7,682 bases of DNA. Source: Desulfobulbaceae bacterium (GTDB lineage Bacteria; Desulfobacterota; Desulfobulbia; Desulfobulbales; Desulfocapsaceae). Position 1 is the stretch's first letter. Each line of letters opens with the position of its first letter. Positions 1 to 6,984 of this stretch are shown here, piece by piece. Where the stretch lies: NCBI GenBank assembly GCA_031256095.1, contig JAIRRG010000093.1, forward strand, positions 1 to 7,682, given 5' to 3'. A model generated the notes under the pieces. The model worked only from the letters and a program-made list of their open reading frames with translations, had not been told where the DNA came from and made no database searches. The translations under genes were made by a program, and so were the position numbers.

Positions 1-486
1 GGGCGCGCCGCCTTTTTGCAGCGGAGTTGGCCCGAACAACAGGCAAAGACCTGGCGCAAGCCGGAGGAAAAAATTCTTAGGCAAAAGCTTACGCCCTTGC
101 AGTATGAGGTAACGCAGAAGGCCGCCACTGAGCCGCCCTTCGCCAATGAATTTTGGCATAATAAGCGGCCAGGTATCTATGTTGATGTTGTTTCCGGCGA
201 GCCGCTGTTCAGTTCGGTCGATAAATTTGATTCGGGCTGCGGCTGGCCGAGTTTTACCAAACCGCTGCCGGGCGTCATCCTGACTGAAAAGCATGATGCC
301 AGTCACGGCATGAGCCGCACAGAAGTTCGTGGCCCGCTGGCCGATTCTCATCTCGGCCATGTCTTTGCTGACGGCCCGAAACCAGATAGCCTACGCTACT
401 GTATCAATTCGGCGGCCCTGCGTTTCATCGCCGCCTCAGACCTGGAAAAGGAAGGCTATGGTCAATATCGGGCCCTGTTTCCGTGA
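1..486 (+). CDS. msrB: Peptide methionine sulfoxide reductase MsrB domain, 5'-partial, probably the C-terminal half of an MsrA-MsrB fusion
   Basis: This enzyme reduces methionine-R-sulfoxide in oxidised proteins. The frame is open from the first base to a TGA at 484-486, so the true start lies outside the window. The SelR/MsrB fold is unmistakable: LTPLQYEVTQ, TEPPF, GIYVDVVSGEPLFSS, DSGCGWPSF, RTEVR, DSHLGHVF and RYCINSAALRF in order. The catalytic cysteine is the TGT at 400-402 (RYCIN). The likely resolving cysteine is the TGC at 238-240 (SGCGWPS). The two CxxC pairs that bind zinc in E. coli MsrB are absent: VSGEP and GPLAD stand where they would be, as in the MsrB half of Neisseria- and Streptococcus-type fusions. 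The residues before the domain (GRAAFLQRSW) resemble the SGRDxFLxxxW tail of many MsrA domains, so an MsrA half probably precedes them. A TTG at 16 could serve as a start for a stand-alone protein, but it has no visible ribosome binding site. The MsrB call is near certain; the fusion is inference. Confidence 0.93.
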   Translation, partial: GRAAFLQRSWPEQQAKTWRKPEEKILRQKLTPLQYEVTQKAATEPPFANEFWHNKRPGIYVDVVSGEPLFSSVDKFDSGCGWPSFTKPLPGVILTEKHDASHGMSRTEVRGPLADSHLGHVFADGPKPDSLRYCINSAALRFIAASDLEKEGYGQYRALFP

Positions 487-528
487 ATAACTGGGGAAAG
501 TTGGTAATAGAGTAAAAGGGGAGCAACT

Positions 529-1380
529 ATGCGGTGGGAAACGGAGCGGCGTAGTGACAATGTGGAAGACCGGCGGGGCGTGGGCTTTTCCGGCAAGGCG
601 GCGGGCGGCGGCATCGGCACGATTATCATTGTGCTGGTGGCCCTGTATTTCGGCGTCGATCCGTCGGTTTTGACGCAAACCGGGCTGATTGGCGGCGGTT
701 CTTCGGGACAAAGACAACAGACACAGCGGACGCCATCAGCGGAGGAAAACAAGAAGGCCGACTTCGTCTCGGCGGTGCTGGCCGATACCGAAGACACCTG
801 GGGCGCGATTTTTAAGGAAAAGGGCGGGCGCTATCAGGAACCGAAGCTGGTGCTGTTTAGCGGCATGGTCGAATCGGCCTGCGGCTCGGCCAGCGCCGCC
901 GTCGGGCCGTTTTACTGCCCCGGCGACCGCAAGGTTTATATCGACCTCGATTTTTACAATGACCTGAAAAACAAACTCGGCGCCCCCGGCGATTTTGCCC
1001 AAGCCTACGTCATTGCCCACGAGATTGGCCATCACGTGCAGAATCTTTTGGGGATTAGCGACCGGATGCAAAAGCTGCGCGGCCGGCTGCCGACTGTCGA
1101 ATACAACAAATATCAGGTGAAGCTGGAGTTGCAGGCCGATTGCTTTGCTGGCATCTGGGCCAACCAGGCCAATCGCGCCCGCAATATCATCGAGCCGGGC
1201 GACATCGACCAGGCCTTGAACGCCGCCTCAATGATCGGTGACGATCGCCTGCAAAAACGCGCCCGCGGCTACGTCACCCCGGATTCTTTCACTCACGGCA
1301 CTTCGGCCCAGCGGGTGGCGTGGTTCAAGCGCGGTTATGAACACGGCAATTTGGAGAGTTGCGACACTTTTAGCCAATGA
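529..1380 (+). CDS. ypfJ: YpfJ-family neutral zinc metallopeptidase, membrane-anchored
   Basis: A 283-residue protein of the putative neutral zinc metallopeptidase family (YpfJ/KPN_02809), close in length to E. coli YpfJ (about 287). The start MRWETERRSDNVEDRR matches the family's conserved N-terminus. A glycine-rich linker follows, then one transmembrane segment (about residues 29-46) and a Q/S/T-rich linker (57-72) leading to the catalytic domain. The gluzincin motif HEIGHH is at residues 164-169, giving two histidine ligands and the catalytic Glu165. Glu200 in LELQADCFAG is the likely third ligand. GPFYCPGD, YIDLDFY, GDFAQAYVIAHE, IGDDRLQ and PDSFTHGTSAQR are further family signatures. Cys118 and Cys130 may form a disulfide. 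The ATG is preceded by AGGGGAG at 517-523, five bases away. The gene begins 42 bases after the msr gene with no terminator between, so co-transcription is likely. The physiological substrate is unknown. The catalytic domain is probably periplasmic or extracytoplasmic. Confidence 0.93.
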   Translation: MRWETERRSDNVEDRRGVGFSGKAAGGGIGTIIIVLVALYFGVDPSVLTQTGLIGGGSSGQRQQTQRTPSAEENKKADFVSAVLADTEDTWGAIFKEKGGRYQEPKLVLFSGMVESACGSASAAVGPFYCPGDRKVYIDLDFYNDLKNKLGAPGDFAQAYVIAHEIGHHVQNLLGISDRMQKLRGRLPTVEYNKYQVKLELQADCFAGIWANQANRARNIIEPGDIDQALNAASMIGDDRLQKRARGYVTPDSFTHGTSAQRVAWFKRGYEHGNLESCDTFSQ

Positions 1381-1387
1381 ATTTTCC

Positions 1388-1417
1388 TTGACAAGCTTTG
1401 CCCCGTTTGGATATAAG
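1388..1417 (+). promoter_or_regulatory. Sigma70-type promoter of the cobalamin riboswitch-btuB unit
   Basis: A perfect -35 hexamer TTGACA (1388-1393) is followed after 18 bases by TATAAG (1412-1417), which matches the -10 consensus at five of six positions. Transcription would begin near 1424, about 9 bases before the riboswitch P1 stem. The -35 box lies only 7 bases after the ypfJ stop codon, and no terminator separates them. Its placement exactly ahead of the riboswitch makes it a strong call, although no start site was measured. Confidence 0.8.
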
Positions 1418-1432
1418 CCAGTCGCAACACAG

Positions 1433-1596
1433 TTTTCAGGCTCCCGCAAAGGGATGAAAAGGGAACCCCGTGCAATTCGGGGACAGGCCCGCTGCTGTGA
1501 CTGGCGACGAAAACCGCATGGAAGTCACTGACCGTTTTCAGGTTGGGAAGACGCGGCTACTAGGATGAGCCAGAAGTCAGAAGACCTGCCTGAAAA
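1433..1596 (+). ncRNA. Cobalamin (vitamin B12) riboswitch aptamer
   Basis: The leader RNA carries the conserved cobalamin-riboswitch core in order. AAAAGGGAA (1457-1465) is followed by the stem CCCCG/CGGGG (1466-1470 with 1478-1482), which encloses a TGCAATT loop. Next come ACAGGCCCGC (1483-1492) and CTGTGACTGG, and finally the B12 box AGTCAGAAGACCTGCC (1575-1590). The P1 stem is perfect over 8 bp: TTTTCAGG (1433-1440) pairs with CCTGAAAA (1589-1596). A terminator hairpin and a TonB-dependent receptor gene follow, the usual arrangement for btuB. By analogy with the family, adenosylcobalamin or a related corrinoid would bind and switch the gene off. Which cobalamin form it prefers cannot be read with confidence here. 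Confidence 0.95.
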
Positions 1597-1604
1597 TACA
1601 TAGA

Positions 1605-1628
1605 CGCTTCCCACGAGACGGGGAGGCG
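1605..1628 (+). other. Hairpin between riboswitch aptamer and terminator
   Basis: CGCTTCCC (1605-1612) can pair with GGGAGGCG (1621-1628) over 8 bp with one G-T wobble, around an 8-base loop. It lies between the B12 box and the terminator stem, so it may belong to the expression platform. I could not find a convincing antiterminator: the best alternative is a five-pair match of CGGGG (1619-1623) to TCCCG (1653-1657). Its role is therefore unassigned. Confidence 0.45.
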
Positions 1629-1652
1629 CGGCGATACGCGGACAACAGGGCG

Positions 1653-1688
1653 TCCCGGATTATCTTTCTGATAATCCGGGATTTTTTT
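1653..1688 (+). terminator. Intrinsic terminator forming the riboswitch expression platform
   Basis: TCCCGGATTATC (1653-1664) and GATAATCCGGGA (1670-1681) are perfect 12-base complements around a 5-base loop (TTTCT), followed at once by seven T's (1682-1688). This is a canonical rho-independent terminator placed 57 bases after the aptamer and 84 bases before the btuB start codon. It fits transcriptional attenuation: ligand-bound aptamer allows the terminator to fold. It would also stop transcripts reading through from the msr-ypfJ unit. Confidence 0.92.
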
Positions 1689-1771
1689 GTTTTCGCCGTT
1701 TGTTTTCAGCCGGTCGAAGGATGAGCGGGCCGCTTTCTGCCATTTACCCAAACAGAGGAAAGGAGAACAAG

Positions 1772-3805
1772 ATGAATGTCGTGAAAAGGAAAAAACTGGC
1801 CGCTTTCAGCCTCTTGCTTGCCGCCAGCGCCTCATTTACTCCGGCGCTGGCCCAGGCGGAACAAGGCGGGGAGGTGGCGGCGCTCGACACAGTGGTCGTC
1901 ACGGCCGACCGCATCAAAAGTAGTCTGAAAGAAGTTTCCGCCAATGTCACGGTGTTGTCACAAAAAGATATCCAGTCTTCCACCGCTACCAATGTCGGCC
2001 AGTTGCTGGCGGACCAGGGCTTTCAGGTGATGAACCAAGGGACCACTCAGGTCGTGTTGATTCGCGGCATGGGACAGCCAGCTACAGGCCAGGAGTGGAA
2101 TAGCCGGGTGCTGATTTTGATCAACGGGCGGCGCATCGGCGCCAGCAACGCCGCCTTGATGGATTTGAACCGCGACGCCATTGATCGCATCGAAATCATC
2201 CGCGGGCCGTCGGCGGTGCAGTACGGTTCGTCGGCTTTGGGCGGCGTGGTCAACATTATCACCAAACGCGGCGAGGAGGGCCTGCATGGGGCGGCGGAGG
2301 CCGGTTTCGGCAGCTTCGGCCTGAATAAACAGTCCTTGGCCGTGCGCGGCGCCGGTGGCGGTTTCGATGCCGCCCTGTCGCTGAGCCAGCAGGGCCGTGG
2401 CGCCTACGATGTCAGCGGCGGCGATACCTGGGCCCATACCAATTTGGGTTCTTCCGTGGCCAGCAATTTCGACCTTGGCTACACCTTCCTGAAAAATCAG
2501 CGCGTCGGCATAAATGTCAACTTCTACAACCAGAACGACGCCGAATTCCCCGACAATGGTCTCAGCGGCTCCGGGCCGAAAGCCATCGGCTACAACAACA
2601 CATATAACCAATATAATCTGCGTAATAGCAACGTCGCCTTGGAATACGAGGGAGCAGCTGCCGACAAGCTGTTCACCTGGTCGGCGCGCTACGCCTTTGG
2701 CCGCGATGAAAACAATTACGATCCCAGCCACAGCATGTATGGCGGCACACCCACTGAAACCGACCTTGACAACCGGGCCTTCACCGCTCAGACCACCTAT
2801 AACGGTAACGCCCTGACTGTCAACGCCGGTATTGACTATCTAAAATATTCCATGGATGAAACCGGTGTCAGCGATGCTGGAGATTCGGAGGATAGCGCCC
2901 TATTCTTCACAGGCCGATACCGGCTGTTCAACGAAAAACTGATCCTCTCCGCTGGTGGCCGCTTCGATCACTACAAAATGAACATGGCCAGTGATAATAC
3001 CTCTGAGGACAACTTCGCGCCGTCAGTGGGCGTGGTGGTGGTGCCGCAAGGTTGGTTGAAGTTACGGGCCAATTACGCGGAAGGTTTCCGTATGCCGGCG
3101 CCCAACGAATATCTGGGCGACCCCATGTACGCCTACTTTTATGCCCCCAATATGGACTTGAAGCCGGAAAAGAGCAAGACCTACGAGGTTGGCGCCGATG
3201 TCACAGTCGGCATCCTGACCTCTTCGTTGACCTACTTTCATAGCGATTTTGATGACAAGATCGCGGCTCTCTTCGACCCGACCACCTACCTAAGCCGTTA
3301 CATCAATCTTAGCGCGGCGACAATCGCCGGCTTTGAGTGGATGACCAGCCTGGAATTCCACCCGCAGAGTATGAATGGCCTGGTCATCCGGCCTCGCTTG
3401 AGCCTGACCTGGCTGGCGCAGCGGCAAAATGGCGATGAGGCCACGATGGCATCGGCCGGTAGCGACACCTTGCCCAACACCCCGGAATACAGCCTCAGCT
3501 ATGGCGCCGATTTTCGTTATGACGCCTGGGGCTTGAATATCGGTGTGACCGCCGTCACCTCCAGCAATACGCTGACCAGTGACTACCGGACCGGATCGCC
3601 GACCTACGGCAGTTATATCGAGGCGGGCGGCGCCACGGTGGTCAACATGAGCCTTGACAAACGACTCTATGCCTTCGCCGATAACCATGGCAAAATCAGT
3701 CTGCGGCTGCAGGTCAACAACATTTTCGATGGCAATAATCAGACTTACCTCGATTACCCGGGGCCAGGCCGTAATTTCTACGCCGGGCTGCGCTACGAGT
3801 TCTGA
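1772..3805 (+). CDS. btuB: TonB-dependent outer-membrane receptor, BtuB-like cobalamin transporter
   Basis: A 677-residue outer-membrane receptor, a little longer than E. coli BtuB (about 614). It should import cobalamin or related corrinoids into the periplasm using TonB-ExbBD energy. The start ATG at 1772 is set by AGGAG at 1761-1765, six bases upstream, and by the signal peptide that follows it: KRKK, a hydrophobic stretch at residues 9-25, and cleavage near ALAQA (25-29). The TonB box DTVVVTA lies at residues 39-45. The plug domain runs to about residue 167, with VLIRGM, RVLILINGRRI and the signature RGPSAVQYGSSALGGVVNII (144-163). The remainder is a beta-barrel with alternating aromatic strands, FRMPAPNEYLGDP, LKPEKSKTYEVGAD, a late NNIFDGNNQTYLDYPGPGRNFYAGLRYEF region and a terminal phenylalanine. 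The riboswitch upstream is the main reason for calling cobalamin as substrate. The protein alone would support only a BtuB/siderophore-type receptor. No partner btuFCD genes are visible nearby. Confidence 0.9.
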   Translation: MNVVKRKKLAAFSLLLAASASFTPALAQAEQGGEVAALDTVVVTADRIKSSLKEVSANVTVLSQKDIQSSTATNVGQLLADQGFQVMNQGTTQVVLIRGMGQPATGQEWNSRVLILINGRRIGASNAALMDLNRDAIDRIEIIRGPSAVQYGSSALGGVVNIITKRGEEGLHGAAEAGFGSFGLNKQSLAVRGAGGGFDAALSLSQQGRGAYDVSGGDTWAHTNLGSSVASNFDLGYTFLKNQRVGINVNFYNQNDAEFPDNGLSGSGPKAIGYNNTYNQYNLRNSNVALEYEGAAADKLFTWSARYAFGRDENNYDPSHSMYGGTPTETDLDNRAFTAQTTYNGNALTVNAGIDYLKYSMDETGVSDAGDSEDSALFFTGRYRLFNEKLILSAGGRFDHYKMNMASDNTSEDNFAPSVGVVVVPQGWLKLRANYAEGFRMPAPNEYLGDPMYAYFYAPNMDLKPEKSKTYEVGADVTVGILTSSLTYFHSDFDDKIAALFDPTTYLSRYINLSAATIAGFEWMTSLEFHPQSMNGLVIRPRLSLTWLAQRQNGDEATMASAGSDTLPNTPEYSLSYGADFRYDAWGLNIGVTAVTSSNTLTSDYRTGSPTYGSYIEAGGATVVNMSLDKRLYAFADNHGKISLRLQVNNIFDGNNQTYLDYPGPGRNFYAGLRYEF

Positions 3806-3861
3806 AATGGGGAATTGACGGGCGTCGGTTTGCTGCCTCTAAGCCGCGCCCAATTTTCCCG

Positions 3862-3888
3862 CCCCGCTGTCCGCCATGGACAGCGGGG
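3862..3888 (+). terminator. Intrinsic terminator after btuB
   Basis: CCCCGCTGTCC (3862-3872) and GGACAGCGGGG (3878-3888) form a perfect 11-bp stem with a GCCAT loop, followed on the plus strand by the T-rich run TTGTTTCATTCTTT. It lies 56 bases after the btuB stop. The minus-strand gene ends at 3894, so the hairpin sits between convergent genes. Read from the minus strand it is followed by CGGGAAAATTGG, which lacks a T tract, so termination in that direction would be weaker. Confidence 0.8.
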
Positions 3889-3893
3889 TTGTT

Positions 3894-5072
3894 TCATTCT
3901 TTGTCGTTCATCACTTCCGCGGTGGAGGCCTTTTTCCCCAGCGGGAAGCGGATGGCGTAACCAAAGACATAGGTGCAGACCGGGACGCCCAACAGCAATC
4001 CCCAGAAATTGAAGAGCTTGCCGGCGATGGTCAGGATGATGAGGACGATTACCGGGTTGATCCGCATATATGAGCCATAAATGCGCGGATTTAAAATGTA
4101 TCCTTCGATGAGATGGATGAGCGCCACGAGCAGGATGGCGAGCAGCATCGTCTTCAGACCAGAAATCTGCAAAGCGACCAGGCAAATCGGCACCGAGCTG
4201 ATGAAGACGCCGATGACTGGCAGAAAACTGCACAGAAAGACAATCATTGACAGGAAGGCCACATGCTGCCCCAGGCCGAGCATGGTGATGCCGATGGCGG
4301 TCAGGATGCTATTGATGATGGCGATGATCAGTTGCGCTTGCAAAGCCTGTCCCAAAACCACAGAGAATTCGCGGATATTGTCAGCGACGCTCACGTAAAA
4401 AAAACGCAGCCGCGTATTTTCCAGGCCGCGCACTTTCGCCGCCAGCTCGGGCAGGTCGAGGATGATGAGAAAAGAAAAGAGTAGCGCCAAGAGAAAAGAA
4501 GAGGCCACCGTCGCCACCTTACCGCCGATGCCGCTTAAGGTGTTGATCGCCTGATTGAGATTTTTTGCCCCGTCCTGTTCGCCAAAACCCAAAAATCGCT
4601 GCAACAAGGTGGCGGAAACCGAGCTGTGACCGCTTTTTTTGCCTCCGGCACTGGCCGTGTCCTCCGCCGGCGCTTCCGGTAATACTTTGCCCAGCATCGG
4701 ATATTTGCCCGTCAGTGTGACCATTTCTTCATCGACCCGCACGAGGTACGCGCGGAACTGGCCGGCGAACAACGTCGCCTGGGTTTTTACCTGCGGCACG
4801 AGAAAAATCCCAGCCGCAGTCAGGGCGCTCCATAGGATCAGCGACACCAAAAGCACTCTGGGAATGCGGGGGCGGATATGGCTGGCGAGTCGCCGCACGC
4901 CGCGTTCTTGCAAGTAGGAAAAAACGAAGGTCAAAAATAAAAGCAAAAAGAACGAGTGTAACAGCCAGATTACCCCGAACAGCATCCCCCAGACCACAAG
5001 GGCGGAAACAGAGGGCAGAATCCGATTCCAGGGCGAGGGCAGGTCGTGAAACAGATGATCGTGGGCATTCAT
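3894..5072 (-). CDS. AI-2E family (PerM/UPF0118) polytopic membrane protein, putative transporter
   Basis: A 392-residue integral membrane protein of the AI-2E transporter family. Hydrophobic segments fall near residues 19-37, 39-56 and 73-93, then a soluble region (about 94-185), then further segments near 187-206, 245-268, 271-300, 305-327 and 337-370. Family signatures are LPVIGVFISSVP (284-295) and the EGYILNPRIYGSYMRINPVIVL stretch (323-344), typical of the C-terminal half. The soluble region carries a low-complexity insert around residues 133-152 (alanine, serine, glycine, lysine). The ATG lies 8 bases after the stop of the upstream channel gene, so the two are almost certainly co-transcribed. 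The ribosome binding site is modest (AAGAG overlapping that stop region). Despite the family name, few members are shown to move autoinducer-2. Others have been reported as Na+/H+ antiporters or are uncharacterised. The pairing with a potassium channel favours an ion-related role here, but that is inference. Confidence 0.88.
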   Translation of the reverse strand: MNAHDHLFHDLPSPWNRILPSVSALVVWGMLFGVIWLLHSFFLLLFLTFVFSYLQERGVRRLASHIRPRIPRVLLVSLILWSALTAAGIFLVPQVKTQATLFAGQFRAYLVRVDEEMVTLTGKYPMLGKVLPEAPAEDTASAGGKKSGHSSVSATLLQRFLGFGEQDGAKNLNQAINTLSGIGGKVATVASSFLLALLFSFLIILDLPELAAKVRGLENTRLRFFYVSVADNIREFSVVLGQALQAQLIIAIINSILTAIGITMLGLGQHVAFLSMIVFLCSFLPVIGVFISSVPICLVALQISGLKTMLLAILLVALIHLIEGYILNPRIYGSYMRINPVIVLIILTIAGKLFNFWGLLLGVPVCTYVFGYAIRFPLGKKASTAEVMNDKE

Positions 5073-5080
5073 AATTGCTC

Positions 5081-6769
5081 TTACAAATAGTTTTCCGCAA
5101 AGGTTTTTTCGGCTTCAATGGCGCCGATCATCAGCATTTCCTCACCGGATTTCAGAGGTTCGATAGGGTCAGGGTTAATGTGGGTCGCGCCTTCACTGAT
5201 GATGGCGATGACGCTGCACGCGGTCTTTTCCCGGATGCCGCTTTGCGACAGGTTTTTGCCGATCAACGCTTCGGGCACCGGATAGCGGAAAATATCCAGT
5301 CCCTCGGTCAGTATCAATAGCCTGCCCGGCGTCAGGATATTGATGATCGTGCTGGCGGCCATTGGGGCGTGCGACATGACCAGATCGGCGCCGGCACTGT
5401 GTAAGACATTGATATTTCGGTCAAGGGTAGCGCGGGAGATGATCTGGATGTCCGGGCGCAGGCGGCGGCAATAAAGGGTAAGATAAATATTCATTTCGTC
5501 GCTATGGGTGGTGATGATCACCGACGGCGCCTTGGTGATGCCAGCCTGCACCAGGGTATCATGGTCAGTGGCGCTGCCGATGATGTAATGTTCGCCGTCG
5601 GCGCCGGGCCGGCGCGGGTTTTTCTCGACCACACAGTAGGATACGTTTTCATCGCGCAGGGTCTTGGCCGCGGCCCGCCCGACCCTGCCGCCGCCGAGGA
5701 TCAAAACCGGCGCTTCCGAGGTTTGCCGCTTGCCGATGAGGGCGTCGTAGATGTCCAGTTGCCGCTGTGAACCGGCGAGCACTAAAACCATGCTCGATTC
5801 CAGGCGAGTACTGGCCTTCGGCAACGTGAAGCGGCCACGTTCCCACAGTCCGACCACGTTCAGGCCGGTTTTTTGCCGCAGGGCGATGTCTTGTATTGTC
5901 TTGCCGACCAGGTTGGTGCGCATGACTGGCGATTCGGCGATGACCAGTTCTTCGAAACGGCCAATCAGTGTCGAGTTTGAGGTTTTGCCGAGGCTGCGCC
6001 GGGCCAGAGCCTGTCCCAGCATGTCCATAAACTGAAAGGTCAGGTGGCAACCGGCCAGTTGCAGAATATCCAGCGAATCTTTCAGATCGGCGCTGGCGAC
6101 GATTGTAACTGTCGGGGCCAGCTGCCGCACCGTGAAGACGGTGGCCGTGTTTTTCATGTCGTCGTTGGTGGCGACGACCATGGCGGCGGTTTGTACCGAG
6201 GCGTTCCGCCAGGTCTGTGGATCATCCAGTTCACCGAGCAAAACCGAGTAGCCTTGATCAGCCAAATCGAGTACCTGCTGCATATCAGACAGGATCAAGG
6301 CGTAGCTGTGGCCGTACTGTTTCAAGCGCTCAATGAGAACCATGGCGATCGGTCCGAAGTTGGTAATCAGCACATGACCGGCTATCGGTCCGTTTAGTTT
6401 GCGAGGCACGCGGGATTTGCTCTGGGCCTCAAGCCACGGGGCGTAGAAAAACTGGATGAAGGTGAAGGGTAGCATGATCAAAAGGAGGATCACCCCGGTC
6501 ATCAAAACCAGAATCGAAAAGGCTTTGCCGATGTCTCCAGTGAAGGTAATGTCGCCAAAGCCGAGGGTTGACATCACTGTTAATGTCCAATAAAATCCAG
6601 TAATAATTGAATAATTTTTACCCTCCAACTGCATGATGACATGAAAAATCAGGCTGTAAACAATGACCAGGCTCAAGAGGAGCAGGGAAAATTTCTTCAG
6701 GACGCCAATATTGCGCCCAGTTGGTTTGTTTCCCAGGATGAAGGTCAACTGCGCAGGCAAGAATTTCAT
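5081..6769 (-). CDS. Two-TM potassium channel with tandem RCK (TrkA-N/TrkA-C) domains
   Basis: A 562-residue ligand-gated K+ channel subunit of the inner membrane. TM1 spans about residues 24-46, the pore helix and filter 55-73, and TM2 about 83-109. The filter reads TLGFGD (68-73), a variant of canonical TVGYGD. A first RCK unit follows: a Rossmann domain at about 131-260 and a TrkA-C-like region at about 275-345. A second unit follows: a Rossmann domain from 353 and a TrkA-C-like region at about 485-552. The second Rossmann domain keeps the nucleotide motif GGGRVG (359-364). The first has NFGPIA (137-142) in its place, losing two of the three glycines. Two RCK units in one chain is the architecture of MthK/GsuK-like channels of the GsuK type, where Ca2+ or nucleotides gate the pore. 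Here the actual ligand is unknown. The ATG at 6769 is preceded only by a weak GAG, and no better in-frame start exists before TM1. The gene is first of a two-gene unit. Confidence 0.93.
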   Translation of the reverse strand: MKFLPAQLTFILGNKPTGRNIGVLKKFSLLLLSLVIVYSLIFHVIMQLEGKNYSIITGFYWTLTVMSTLGFGDITFTGDIGKAFSILVLMTGVILLLIMLPFTFIQFFYAPWLEAQSKSRVPRKLNGPIAGHVLITNFGPIAMVLIERLKQYGHSYALILSDMQQVLDLADQGYSVLLGELDDPQTWRNASVQTAAMVVATNDDMKNTATVFTVRQLAPTVTIVASADLKDSLDILQLAGCHLTFQFMDMLGQALARRSLGKTSNSTLIGRFEELVIAESPVMRTNLVGKTIQDIALRQKTGLNVVGLWERGRFTLPKASTRLESSMVLVLAGSQRQLDIYDALIGKRQTSEAPVLILGGGRVGRAAAKTLRDENVSYCVVEKNPRRPGADGEHYIIGSATDHDTLVQAGITKAPSVIITTHSDEMNIYLTLYCRRLRPDIQIISRATLDRNINVLHSAGADLVMSHAPMAASTIINILTPGRLLILTEGLDIFRYPVPEALIGKNLSQSGIREKTACSVIAIISEGATHINPDPIEPLKSGEEMLMIGAIEAEKTFAENYL

Positions 6770-6847
6770 ATCTCAGAAAATTAAACCTGGTTTTTGGAAA
6801 AGCTCGCCCATTTTGACCGCGAGGTGATTTAAGAGCGGCGGATGCGC

Positions 6848-6870
6848 GCCAAAGGGTCCGGACCTTTGGC
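6848..6870. repeat. Imperfect palindrome, candidate operator or REP-like element
   Basis: GCCAAAGG (6848-6855) and CCTTTGGC (6863-6870) are perfect 8-base inverted repeats around GTCCGGA, whose TCC and GGA extend the symmetry apart from one extra G. No T tract follows on either strand, so it is not an intrinsic terminator. It lies just downstream of the possible minus-strand start site, a position where a repressor could act. A dispersed palindromic repeat is equally possible. Confidence 0.5.
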
Positions 6871-6880
6871 ACCGCCACGC

Positions 6881-6889
6881 ACGATAGCA
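6881..6889 (-). promoter_or_regulatory. Possible extended -10 promoter for the potassium channel unit
   Basis: Read on the minus strand these bases are TGCTATCGT: a TGn extension followed by TATCGT, which matches the -10 consensus at four of six positions. Upstream there is only a weak -35 (TTTTGC at a 17-base spacing). Transcription would start near 6874, leaving a leader of about 105 bases before the channel ATG. This is tentative. The neighbouring TATATT (6898-6893) is an alternative but has no -35 at a suitable distance. Confidence 0.3.
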
Positions 6890-6956
6890 CTAAATATACC
6901 AAAGCAAAATTTTTTTCCCAGATTGACAAAACGACAGGTCTGTTCACCCACTTCTC

Positions 6957-6984
6957 GACGGTGGCCGGCCAGCGTGGCACCGTC
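6957..6984. repeat. Inverted repeat GACGGTG/CACCGTC
   Basis: GACGGTG (6957-6963) and CACCGTC (6978-6984) are perfect 7-base complements around a 14-base GC-rich spacer. No T tract follows on either strand. It may be a structured leader element or an operator. A 7-bp repeat alone could also arise by chance. Confidence 0.35.

Noticed and set aside
1700..1771. Upstream in-frame ATG extending btuB by 24 residues
   Set aside because: It has no ribosome binding site, and the added residues precede a perfectly formed signal peptide. The ATG at 1772 has AGGAG six bases upstream.
1958..2731. Long minus-strand open frame (257 codons) opposite btuB
   Set aside because: It lies wholly opposite a gene with clear domain evidence, resembles no family and is a codon-bias shadow of the G+C-rich coding strand.
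3290..3688. Minus-strand open frames opposite the btuB barrel
   Set aside because: They have the same shadow character, with no recognisable domain or ribosome binding site.
6923..6928. Isolated TTGACA as a -35 box for a plus-strand promoter
   Set aside because: The sequence 16-18 bases downstream (around ACCCAC) has no resemblance to a -10 element.
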